Shown: piece after piece, positions 25,325 through 33,245 of the stretch
Numbering within the stretch: the first letter of the stretch is position 1
Layout: each line of letters opens with the position of its first letter
Origin: Lewinellaceae bacterium
GTDB taxonomy: Bacteria; Bacteroidota; Bacteroidia; Chitinophagales; Saprospiraceae
DNA: 64,000 nucleotides
Assembly: GCA_016708875.1 (NCBI GenBank)
Contig: JADJFA010000008.1
Location: 62,001 to 126,000, forward strand
Reading direction: 5' to 3'
Program-made: the position numbers and the translations under genes
Notes under the pieces: generated by a model
What the model was told of the DNA's origin: nothing
Database searches by the model: none
What the model saw: the letters and a program-made list of their open reading frames with translations, nothing else

Positions 25325-26869
25325 ATGCAAGAAAGTCAAACCTTTACACCCAACCGCAGCAGCCTCACGGAGGATGAAGTAAAGCGGCGTTTCATGCCTT
25401 TCCTACGGGATTTCTACAAAAACCGCTACGAACCGATGCCCAATTCGGTGTCGGTAGAGCTCGACAATGTGAGCAAGGAGGGATGGGTAGCAGATGGCAA
25501 AATCACTTTTAGAAAATCTGACGGCTCTCCTTTTGTCTGTACCTATGAAGCCACTTCACGCGACAAAGCCGAAGAGGTGAAATTCCAACTCAATGTTTAT
25601 TATTTACTCTGGGATTGTGCAGCATTTGGCATGGTCTGCGCTGCGCTGGCTTACGGTTTTTTCTTTAATACCAATCTGCTTTGGCTTGTAGCATTAAAAA
25701 CAATAGGCAATTTCGGTTTGTTGATTGGCATAGGGATGATTGGTTTTTTTACATGGTATTTCATTGTTCAAGGCTGGCGAAAATATCGCTACATCTTTGC
25801 TATTCAACAGTTTAAGCAATATTTTGCCGACGAACAATGGGTGGCAATTGCAGAAGATGTCTTCCCTTCCCCCAACGACCCTTACCTCCTGGAACTTCGC
25901 AACCAGTGCGTGTACAATGGTATTGGTCTCGCCATTGTGCCGTTTGAAGGAATGGTGCGCAAGGTAATTGACCCCTCCAGGTTGGGCATTTTTGGCAAAG
26001 ACCGTAAGATGACCCAGTGGGTAACCCGGGCAGAGTGGTATCAATCCTTCAGCCAAAAAGTAGAGAAAATGGCTGCAAGCCGACCTAAAGCACCAGGTAC
26101 GGTTACTGCCTTTTGGAACAAGTTATACCGCCCATTTCATTACCTCGTTCTGTCCCCTTTCAAACGAAATATTTGGAGTGTTCTGGACAAACCAATTGGT
26201 CAGACGTCCTCTGCTTATACACGTTTTATGAGCGCGCAAGGCGTGCAAAAATGGGTAGCATTTTTGGCCTTTATCGTGGCTGCCCTGTTGTTTTGGAATG
26301 TGGCAACCTTCAGCGATGAAAAAGTATTGGAATTGGAAGGCCTCGAGCTTCGGCCGAACGGCGTTAACCCAGAGGACCAGGTGGGTTATTTGGTAGAAAG
26401 AGAACTTGTTCCTGGAGACGGCGAACCTACCGGTGTCCCAAAACAATACCCTATTGCTAAAAATAAGAAATTCCAGGACGAAGAGAATACGATTTATATG
26501 TCAGGGGACGAAGAGGAATCTCAAGGAATTGAGCAAGAAGAGTCAAAGCCCAAGTCTGCCAAGCCTTCTGGAAAAACTTCAGACCCTTGTACCATTTTCA
26601 AAACAGGGCGTGGCTGGTTTGTGCAGGACAATTCTTTTATGGAAAAAGCCTCCGCTATAAACCGTGCCGAGGAGCTCCTCGCGCGTGGTATGCCCAGCCG
26701 ATGGGTTTCGCAAACATGCATCGCCGAAAACCGTTCGGGCTGGTTGGTATGGCTGGGCGAGCTCTACCCTACCGAAGCGGCGGCAAATAAGGCCGCAGAA
26801 GATTTTGCCAAAGCATTCCAACGCTACGATCTGAAAAATGGCAGGTTTTGGGTGCGGAAACTTCGTTGA
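25325..26869 (+). CDS. Three-helix membrane protein with SPOR-like C-terminus, function unknown
   Basis: 514 residues. A cytoplasmic N-terminal domain (1-78) with alternating strands is followed by two membrane helices (about 84-104 and 110-135, LLIGIGMIGFFTWYFIVQGW), a soluble domain (140-300) with FADEQWVAIAEDVF and GIGLAIVPFEGMVRKV blocks, a third helix (about 316-334, WVAFLAFIVAALLFWNV), an acidic linker, and a C-terminal unit of about 90 residues (IFKTGRGWFVQDNSF ... SGWLVWLGELYPTEAAA) resembling SPOR peptidoglycan-binding domains. No family recognised for the middle part. It follows fabH by 37 bases but has its own promoter-like element. ATG 25325 was chosen over a TTG at 25289. Confidence 0.65.
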   Translation: MQESQTFTPNRSSLTEDEVKRRFMPFLRDFYKNRYEPMPNSVSVELDNVSKEGWVADGKITFRKSDGSPFVCTYEATSRDKAEEVKFQLNVYYLLWDCAAFGMVCAALAYGFFFNTNLLWLVALKTIGNFGLLIGIGMIGFFTWYFIVQGWRKYRYIFAIQQFKQYFADEQWVAIAEDVFPSPNDPYLLELRNQCVYNGIGLAIVPFEGMVRKVIDPSRLGIFGKDRKMTQWVTRAEWYQSFSQKVEKMAASRPKAPGTVTAFWNKLYRPFHYLVLSPFKRNIWSVLDKPIGQTSSAYTRFMSAQGVQKWVAFLAFIVAALLFWNVATFSDEKVLELEGLELRPNGVNPEDQVGYLVERELVPGDGEPTGVPKQYPIAKNKKFQDEENTIYMSGDEEESQGIEQEESKPKSAKPSGKTSDPCTIFKTGRGWFVQDNSFMEKASAINRAEELLARGMPSRWVSQTCIAENRSGWLVWLGELYPTEAAANKAAEDFAKAFQRYDLKNGRFWVRKLR

Positions 26870-26884
26870 AAACTGCTTGAATAG

Positions 26885-26969
26885 TTTTATGAAACACATA
26901 GGCACAATAGGACACATAGTCCTGATTTTCAACACTATGTGTCCTATTGTGCCTATGTGTTTCATAAAA
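26885..26969. repeat. 36-bp perfect inverted repeat
   Basis: Arms 26885-26920 and 26934-26969 are exact reverse complements with a 13-base loop. The arm is made of the words ACACATAG and GGCACAATAG. It starts 15 bases after the preceding stop and ends 32 bases before the proposed GTG start of the TraB-like gene. Confidence 0.85.
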
Positions 26970-27004
26970 TTGTGATTATATGTTATTTACTAAATGCGCT
27001 TGTG

Positions 27005-27826
27005 GTGAAAAAGAAAAAAACTCAAGATTCCCTGCTCTGGAAAATCGAACCCAGCACTGGTGGCCAAGCATCCTATCTTTTTGGTACGATGCACGTGCGC
27101 GACCTTCGGGCCTTTGGTTGGCTGGATCTGGCAATGCAATATGTGGCTGAATGTGAGGTGTTTGCAACAGAATTTGATTTTTCTGAAACCGATTCCGAAG
27201 CACTTGCTGCCGCCCTGGAGCTGCCTGAAGGAAAAGACTTGGAGCAATGGCTTAGTCCTCAAGCCTGGAAAAACCTAAACCGGTATGCCGAAAAGAAATT
27301 TGGCTCCAACGCTGAGGCATTTCGCCACCAACACCCCATGTCGGTCAGTACAGCGCTTAGCATGGCATTCCTTTTAGAGGAATCCGCGCATTCGCTCGAT
27401 GAAACTTTGTGGCAACATGCCCGTTCGCTTGGCATTACCACAACAGGTGTGGAAACCTTTGCCGATCAACTCGAAACCCTGCGTCAAATCCCGTTTGAAC
27501 AACATTTGAAAGGCTTGACCTGGCTCCTTAAAAACCACGGCAGGCATAAAACGCGGCTCCATAAAATGATGCGTCGTTACGCCGATGGCGAAATCCAGGC
27601 GCTCTACCAAAGCGCAAAAAAAGACGCGAAGGGAATGCGAAAAATCCTGTTGTATCGTCGCAACGAATTGATGGCCAGGCGCTTTGGAGAAATCGCAGCT
27701 GAGCAATCCCTGTTTTGCGCGGTTGGTGCAGGCCATTTGGCAGGCGGTAAAGGGATGCTGCGGCTCTTGAAAAAGGCAGGATTCAAAGTAAAACCTATTT
27801 TGAGTGGTAAGAGATATAGTGTATAG
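27005..27826 (+). CDS. TraB/GumN family protein
   Basis: About 273 residues. TraB-family signatures are the N-terminal YLFGTMHVRD (GTxH) and the C-terminal CAVGAGHLAGGKGMLRLLKKAGF (GAGH and LL..G). The family resembles TIKI-type metalloproteases; the bacterial role is mostly unknown. No ATG is available before the conserved domain: the frame has GTG at 27002 and 27005 and a far-upstream GTG inside the inverted repeat, so GTG 27005 is proposed. Unlike many relatives it lacks an obvious signal peptide. Confidence 0.75.
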   Translation: MKKKKTQDSLLWKIEPSTGGQASYLFGTMHVRDLRAFGWLDLAMQYVAECEVFATEFDFSETDSEALAAALELPEGKDLEQWLSPQAWKNLNRYAEKKFGSNAEAFRHQHPMSVSTALSMAFLLEESAHSLDETLWQHARSLGITTTGVETFADQLETLRQIPFEQHLKGLTWLLKNHGRHKTRLHKMMRRYADGEIQALYQSAKKDAKGMRKILLYRRNELMARRFGEIAAEQSLFCAVGAGHLAGGKGMLRLLKKAGFKVKPILSGKRYSV

Positions 27827-27873
27827 TGTTACGCGAAGCACCCCACTAAACACTCCTCACTTTTCACTTAAAA

Positions 27874-28673
27874 ATGCTTCTTCTCGAAACCCAATATCTC
27901 CCTTCAATAGCCTGGTGTTCAGCGGTTTGGCAAGAAAAACTTGTTGCTTTGGACGCTGCCGAACATTACCAAAAAGGCTCGCTCCGCAACCGGTGCCATA
28001 TTGCTGGTCCAAACGGCCCACAGCGTCTGAGCATCCCATTGATAAAAGGGAAGCACCAACAAACGCCCATCCGGGGTGTTCGCATTTCTTATGAAATACC
28101 TTGGCAAAGGCAGCATTGGCGTACCATCAAGACCGTTTATGGTAACGCTCCTTTTTTGAACATTATGCCGATGATCTCCGCCTGTTTTACGAACGCCGTT
28201 GGGAATTTTTATTTGATTACAATTTTGATTTTCAAGCACTTATCTTAAAAAAGAAGTTGGGTTGGACGGGCGATTTTGTTTTCCAATCCGAATATTTTCC
28301 CTCAGGAGAATGGTCGCAGGGATATGACTTGCGAGACGAAATTGGGGGTGGACTGAACGAGTTCCCGGCATGGTATGCTCCGCAGCGCTATGCACAGGTT
28401 TTTGAAGAGCGGACGGGCTTTTTGCCAAATTTGTCGGTACTGGATTTGCTTTTATGCTGTGGCAAAACCGGAAGCGAAGTTTTGGCTCAGTCTTTCTTTC
28501 TTTACTTTTTATGGCGAAATGAATTTCGCCCTACCCTATTCCCATGGCACTTCAATGCGGCATCGTCGGCCTGCCAAACGTCGGCAAATCTACCCTTTTC
28601 AACGCGCTCACCAACGGCAAAGCCTTGGCAGCCAATTACCCTTTCGCTACCAAGGACCCCAATGTGGGCATGA
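27874..28673 (+). CDS. WbqC-like protein, one frameshift, 3' end overruns ychF
   Basis: WbqC proteins belong to a family found in LPS/O-antigen loci. N-terminal MLLLETQYLPSIAWCSAV, NRCHIAGPNGPQRLSIPL and IPWQRQHWRTIKTVYGNAPF are family-like. The frame breaks in the T6 run 28152-28157; one more T restores FFEHYADDLRLFYERRWEFL and joins the part from 28257 (FPSGEWSQGYDLRDE, LSVLDLLLCCG). After LLCCG relatives normally stop, but here the frame runs through an 18-bp palindrome and 130 bases into ychF before the stop at 28673, which suggests that the original stop was lost. Confidence 0.6.
28513..28530. repeat. 18-bp palindrome, third copy of GGCGAAAT-NN-ATTTCGCC
   Basis: The same palindrome as the two halves of the 476-524 element, here 14 bases before the ychF ATG and inside the extended WbqC frame. 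Confidence 0.7.
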
Positions 28674-29647
28674 TCACGGTACCTGATGAGCGGCTCGACA
28701 AATTAACAGAAATCGTTGAACCTCAAAAGACCCAGCCAACTACTGTAGAGATTGTGGACATCGCTGGTTTGATAAAAGGCGCAAGCAAAGGGGAAGGATT
28801 GGGTAACCAATTCCTCGCCAACATACGCGAAGTGGATGCCATCATTCATGTGGTTCGTTGTTTTGACGATGATAACGTGGTCCACGTGGACGGCTCGGTA
28901 AATCCGGTCCGCGACAAGGAAATCATTGACCTTGAACTCAGTTTCAAAGACCTTGAAACCGTCGAAAAACGGTTGGACAAAAGCACCCGGGCTGCCCGCG
29001 CCGGAAACAAGGAAGAGGCAAAAGCCTCCGAAACCTTGGCCGCAGTGAAGGCGCATTTGGAAACCGGTCGTGTGGTACGCGAACTACTTGCGAGCCTTGA
29101 CGACGATGCTAAATACCTGGTCACCAAAGAGTTAACCCTGCTGACAGCTAAGCCAGTACTCTACGTTTGCAACGTGGACGAGGGTGCGATTCAATCCGGA
29201 AATGCCCATACGGAAGCATTTAAAAAATCAGTGGCTACAGAAAATGCTGAGGTGCTGATCATTTGTGCAGGCATTGAGGCGCAAATTGCAGAGTTGGAGA
29301 CTAAAGAGGAGCGCCAGGAATTTTTGGAAATGATGGGCTTGGGCGAACCAGGTGTAAATCGCCTCATTCATTCAGCGTATAAATTGCTCAATCTCATCAC
29401 TTATTTCACAGCAGGCGTAAAGGAAGTGCGGGCCTGGACGGTACGTCGCGGGCTAAAGCCCCTGAAGCGGCGGGGTGATTCACTCTGATTTTGAAAAGGT
29501 TTTATACGTGCAGAGGTTATCAAGTACAACGACTTTGTAACGTTAGGTTCAGAGGCCAAAGTGAAAGAAGCCGGCAAAATGGCTGTGGAAGGCAAGGAAT
29601 ACGTAGTGACTGATGGCGATTTGATGCACTTCCGATTTAATGTTTAA
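28544..29647 (+). CDS. ychF: Ribosome-binding ATPase YchF (Obg-like), three clustered base losses
   Basis: About 368 residues after repair; a conserved P-loop NTPase of the OBG family that prefers ATP and binds the ribosome. G1 is GLPNVGKST (residues 9-17), Switch II is DIAGLIKGASKGEG, and NVDEG follows the usual YVCN. The reading frame is lost near the C-terminal TGS domain. Adding one base in each of A3 29455-29457, G4 29472-29475 and G2 29498-29499 restores KAPEAAGVIHSDFEKGFIRAE and the closing DLMHFRFNV, and returns to the original frame at the TAA 29645-29647. Three losses within 45 bases look like poor consensus. Confidence 0.9.
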
Positions 29648-29663
29648 GACGGGCAATGACGCA

Positions 29664-30275
29664 ATGACAGTATCCACCCTCATTTTCGATCTCGGCGGGG
29701 TCCTTATTGACTGGAACCCCGAATACGTCTTCCGTGAAGTAATTCCTGATGTGGAACGCCGAAAGTATTTTTTCGAGAACATCTGCACACACGAATGGAA
29801 TGTTGAGCAGGACGCTGGCCGCCCAATCTCAGTGGCGACGCAATTGCTTGTAGATCAATACCCTGAGTGGGAATCTGAAATCCGCACCTTTTATGATCGC
29901 TGGGAAGATATGCTTGGCGGCCCATTACCAGAAACCGTGGAACTGCTCCGTGAGCTGCGCGATCGAGGGGAACACCGCTTGTTGGCACTTACCAATTGGA
30001 GCGGCGAAACATTCCCGGTGGCTTTGGCCCGCTACGATTTTTTGCAATGGTTTGAGGGCATTGTTGTATCAGGGGATGAGAAGACCCGCAAGCCGTTCCC
30101 TGAGATTTACCAAACCCTGCTGAGCCGTTATGAAGTGGATCCCGGCAAAGCCATTTTCATTGACGATGTGCTAAAAAATATCCACGGTGCAGAAAACGTG
30201 GGAATCCGAGGCCATCATTTCCAAAATGCCGAGGGGCTCCGCAAAACTTTAAATGAGTTGGGCGTTCATCCTTGA
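29664..30275 (+). CDS. HAD-superfamily hydrolase (haloacid dehalogenase-like phosphatase)
   Basis: 203 residues from ATG 29664. Motif I is FDLGGVLIDW (nucleophile D9; the usual second aspartate is G, as in the YihX/epoxide-hydrolase-N group), motif II LTNWS, motif III the lysine in KTRKPFPEIY, and motif IV FIDDVLKNI. The all-helical cap between motifs I and II is type C1. Relatives act on sugar phosphates such as glucose-1-phosphate. An ATG at 29640 overlapping the ychF stop is possible, but the shorter form fits the family better. Confidence 0.85.
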   Translation: MTVSTLIFDLGGVLIDWNPEYVFREVIPDVERRKYFFENICTHEWNVEQDAGRPISVATQLLVDQYPEWESEIRTFYDRWEDMLGGPLPETVELLRELRDRGEHRLLALTNWSGETFPVALARYDFLQWFEGIVVSGDEKTRKPFPEIYQTLLSRYEVDPGKAIFIDDVLKNIHGAENVGIRGHHFQNAEGLRKTLNELGVHP

Positions 30276-30284
30276 CTTGATTCT

Positions 30285-31736
30285 TTACATTTCTCCCAGT
30301 TTTTCCAGGAGCCATTCATGGTTGACAATCGTGGCTTTTTCCCGGCTGACTTCTTCGCGGAGTTTAGTCGCGGCTGCCTTATCGCCGGGTTTAAGGCGCA
30401 TAAGACGTCGGGTATATTTCAGCAAGTTGAGGTAGCTGAGTCTGCGTTGTTGCGGAATGTTCTTGTGGCGGTTGAGAAAGACACGAAAGGACTCTATAAA
30501 TGAATTGAGCACCTCGTGGTCATTGCGTTCGTAGTGGGTAATGAGCAGCATCATTTTACTGATCATGTTCACCCCAATGTCTTCATATTCAACATTTTGA
30601 AGTAATTCCAGTACTTGATCGTATTTCTTTTGAAAGCGATATACCCGGGCGAGATTGAAGGAATAGGTATTCTGGCGGGACTCGGCGGGAAGGTGATCTT
30701 TAAATTCTTCTACGAAGTTTTGGGCCCATTCCAATTTTCCCAAACCAAGTGCAGAGGCTGCGAGGTTGTTGAAACGCCAGGTTGCCAGTTCGCCATTTTG
30801 GAGGAAAATTCCTTTTTGGATGGCCTCCGCAAAAACGTCAAAATATTCCTGCAAAAAAGCGCGGTCGCCTTTGTTGATTTTGCCCGTACAGTAATGAAGG
30901 GCCGAATCAAATAACTCAATGGCCTCTTTTGAGGCATTACTGTGGCATAGGTATCAAGCAGGCGACGGAGGTTGTAATAGTGCGACACATTTTCCGCCTC
31001 ATATAGCGTGAGGAAAGAGTAGTAGTAAATTGCTAATTCGGGAACTTCTTCAACGGGATAACCCTGAAGGAATTCCAGGATTTGTCCCATGAATTTCAGA
31101 TCGTATTGATAATTCCCTGTTCGCTGCTGGCTGAGCATCGAACTAAACAGTTTGAGTTTTTCGATCCAATAAAACAGGTCGAGTTGCAGGGAAATTTCCT
31201 CCAGGTTAGCCCGGGTATTGACTTTTACGTCAAACTCCATCAGCGCATAATATTGGCGCTCAACGGAATAGGCGCTCAAGAAATCCTCCAGTGAGCGGTA
31301 GGGTTTTTCTTCGACTACAGCCCGAGCTTGTCGAAGAGTCGTAGAGAGCAGGGGCTCTACCCTATTTTGAACGGCATAAGTCAGCGTGCCAATAGATTTT
31401 TTCGTCTCGTCTGATTCGGCTATTTCCTGGGCCATAAACGCACCAACAAGCCGCAGCAAATCAGAGCAGTATTTTCGAAAATTTACATCGTCATAAGGCT
31501 CATTGGGGAACAGTTTTGCCAAACCTGCTGCCTGTCAAAGCCTTCTTCTTTCCGCTCGATCAGCTTTTTACCAAAACCTCGCAAAGCGGGGCCATGGTCT
31601 TGCTCATTATGAAATAAGGAGAGCGCAAATATCGAAGCAAGCGAATGTGCTCCTCATGCGTAAGACAGCGCAGCGTTTGCCATACCTTATTGCTGTATTG
31701 CTCGGTAGGAGCTTGTTTTATCCTGCGCTTGGCCAT
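30285..31736 (-). CDS. Uncharacterised helical-repeat protein, three frameshifts
   Basis: No named family recognised. Restoring one base at each of T5 31565-31569, C2 31531-31532 and T4 30927-30930 (plus strand) gives one protein of about 484 residues starting MAKRRIKQAP and continuing ALLRYLRSPYF-type helices, then LFPNEPYDDVNFRKYCSDLL and IYYYSFLTLYEAE, ending KATIVNHEWLLEKLGEM. The whole product is alpha-helical, with TPR-like pairs such as YSFNLARVYRFQKKYDQVLELL. Residues near RVEPLLSTTLRQARAVVEE come from a palindromic insert (31309-31360). Convergent with the HAD gene. Confidence 0.6.
31309..31360. repeat. Palindromic insert inside a coding sequence
   Basis: Two adjacent small hairpins: CTTCGAC 31309-31315 pairs with GTCGAAG 31330-31336, and GTAGAG 31341-31346 pairs with CTCTAC 31355-31360. 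The block is read through in frame in the helical-repeat gene as a low-conservation peptide. Confidence 0.5.
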
Positions 31737-31810
31737 AGTCAGTGCGGCAAAATAATTTGACAATCAATAATTTATAAAATTTTCAACAGGGAAAATTAGT
31801 GCAAAAGACA

Positions 31811-31857
31811 AAAGAAAAACCCAGTGCTGCGATTGGTGCAGCACTGGGTTTTTCTTT
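31811..31857. terminator. 20-bp perfect hairpin, bidirectional intrinsic terminator
   Basis: Arms 31811-31830 and 31838-31857 pair perfectly around a 7-base loop; the GC core is CCAGTGCTGC and both outer sides are A/T runs, which gives U-rich tails in either direction. It follows the small minus-strand gene at 31880. Confidence 0.85.
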
Positions 31858-31879
31858 GAAGGCTTGTAAAGCGTGGAAT

Positions 31880-32041
31880 TTACCCCCCGCAAAAACCAAT
31901 GTCAATGATATCAATAATGATAAAGCCTTGTGCTGCCAACATCGTTACGGTCAGTTTTACATTACTTGTCAACTCTCTCATTTCCACTCCCCCTTCTTTG
32001 CTTCGATATACTACTACGAATTGACTAGATGTATTATTCAT
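31880..32041 (-). CDS. Small protein of 53 residues, unknown function
   Basis: ATG 32041 to TAA 31880-31882. The peptide begins MNNTSSQFVVVYRSKEGGVE, has a hydrophobic C-terminal strand (FIIIDIIDIGF) and ends CGG. It is supported by a -7 promoter element (TACTTTTG, 32085-32092) about 45 bases upstream and a strong terminator 23 bases downstream, so it looks like a complete monocistronic unit. The C-terminal hydrophobic stretch is short and broken by aspartates, so it is not a clear membrane helix. No homologue recognised. Confidence 0.5.
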   Translation of the reverse strand: MNNTSSQFVVVYRSKEGGVEMRELTSNVKLTVTMLAAQGFIIIDIIDIGFCGG

Positions 32042-32084
32042 GGTGCTGTAGATTTGAATGAAAAATAGAGTTTGCTTCCAAGGT

Positions 32085-32092
32085 CAAAAGTA
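32085..32092 (-). promoter_or_regulatory. -7 promoter element for the 53-residue gene
   Basis: Minus-strand TACTTTTG matches TAnnTTTG exactly, 43 bases before the ATG at 32041. It sits just before the G-rich block. Confidence 0.5.
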
Positions 32093-32099
32093 GCAAAAA

Positions 32100-32580
32100 A
32101 AGGATTATTTCTGAGGGAAAGATTTTTCTTAGAAAAAAGGTGTTGGGTGGTGGAGGGGGAAGAAACCCGGAAGCGAAAAGGAAAAGGGGAAGGGCACCCC
32201 AAGGGGGAAAAGCGGGGGGAAAAGGCGCCAGGGGGGAAAAAGCGGGGGGGAGGAGCCGGGGGGGGCGCGGGCGCGACAAAGGGAAGCGCGGGGACGGCGG
32301 GGGGGAAGCCCGGGCCCCGGGGCCCCGGGGGGGCCGAAGCAGCCGGGCGAACCAGGCGCCGGGGGCGCCGGAGCGCGGGCGCCCGCCGGGGCGCCGGGGC
32401 GGCGCGAAACGGCGAAGAGCGGGAGCAAACCCGGGCACCGGGCGGACAGGCCACGGAGAAAAAAACCGACGCGCAGGAACGCGAAGCGAGAGAGAAAACA
32501 ACGGAGGCCAAAAAGAAAAAGGCGGGGCGGCGGCGAAGGGGGGGGGGGGGGGGGGCCAGCGAAAAACAAAAGGGCCCAAA
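32100..32580. other. G-rich low-complexity block, probable assembly artefact; no gene
   Basis: About 480 bases of purine-dominated sequence with many G4-G14 runs and CCGGGGCCC-type pieces, sharply different from both flanks. It is open in several frames on both strands (Gly/Arg/Lys-rich or Pro/Ala-rich), but this follows from composition alone. No motif, promoter or codon pattern supports a gene. It ends about 10 bases from tRNA-Arg. Confidence 0.6.
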
Positions 32581-32588
32581 GGCCTTTG

Positions 32589-32660
32589 TGGTCTCAGCGG
32601 GAATCGAACCCACATCTAGAGTTTAGGAAACTCCTATTCTATCCGTTGAACTATGAGACC
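32589..32660 (-). tRNA. tRNA-Arg (anticodon CCU)
   Basis: A 72-nt cloverleaf on the minus strand: acceptor GGTCTCA pairs with TGAGACC, D-stem GTTC/GAAT, anticodon stem GGAGT/ACTCT with loop TTCCTAA (anticodon CCT, reading AGG), a 4-base variable loop, T-stem GTGGG/CCCGC with loop TTCGATT, and discriminator A. The CCA end is not encoded. Confidence 0.93.
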
Positions 32661-32681
32661 GCTGGAAAAAGAGGCGCAAAG

Positions 32682-33209
32682 TTATTTCAATTTTTCATTC
32701 CCCCGAACAATGCCCCGGTTTCCCATCTCGATTATTTGCAAATCAAAAATCCTACCCAATTCTATACTAAACCGTACCAGGGTCTTCACTTTGTGCCAGC
32801 CTTCGTTGCCACAAGCCCCTGGGTTGATGTGCAGAAAGCCGAGCGTTTTGTCTGGCATTACTTTCAAAATATGGGAGTGTCCGCTGATGAAAAGCCCGTT
32901 AACGGGTGGGTTTTCTCTCAGGATTTTGCCGACGCGAGGTTCGTATCGCCCAGGGTAACCGCCAATATGGGTCATAAAAACGGGCAGGCCTTCACATTCA
33001 AAACGAAGGTCGAGTGGCATTTCAGCCCTGATTTTCGCGCCATCAATATTGCCATAGACCCCACGCAATGGCTTGAAAGCCTTGAGTTTATCAAGTACGA
33101 CTTCGTTTCCAAAATCGCCGGCATGCCAGATCTCGTCGCATTCAGCGAAGTGCTCAAAAATCCTTTCATCCAGGAAGGAATGGGTATCCGACAGCAGGCC
33201 TATTCGCAT
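32682..33209 (-). CDS. Metallophosphoesterase, YfcE/MJ0936 family
   Basis: 175 residues; a small dinuclear-metal phosphodiesterase. All metal ligand motifs are visible: SDTH (D8, H10), HAGDF, YGNID, MTHIGGYPG and ISGHSH. Related proteins hydrolyse phosphodiesters in vitro, with the natural substrate unknown. It lies between tRNA-Arg and the CHAT gene, same strand, no overlap. Confidence 0.9.
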   Translation of the reverse strand: MRIGLLSDTHSFLDERIFEHFAECDEIWHAGDFGNEVVLDKLKAFKPLRGVYGNIDGAKIRAEMPLDLRFECEGLPVFMTHIGGYPGRYEPRVGKILRENPPVNGLFISGHSHILKVMPDKTLGFLHINPGACGNEGWHKVKTLVRFSIELGRIFDLQIIEMGNRGIVRGNEKLK

Positions 33210-33245
33210 CTTTTTACTGATGTTTGTACCTATTGCTTTTGATCT

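Noticed and set aside
26939..27004. Upstream extension of the TraB-like gene from a GTG at 26939
   Set aside because: This part is the right arm of a 36-bp inverted repeat and would code an unrelated hydrophobic peptide; GTG 27005 fits the family.
18274..31360. The heptamer TACCCTA/TAGGGTA occurs seven times, often near genes or palindromes
   Set aside because: About eight occurrences are expected by chance in 64 kb on both strands, so it is not enriched.
32034..32626. Several long open frames on both strands in the G-rich block (Pro/Ala-rich or Gly/Arg/Lys-rich)
   Set aside because: They follow from base composition only; several frames are open at once and no known motif, promoter or codon pattern supports a gene.
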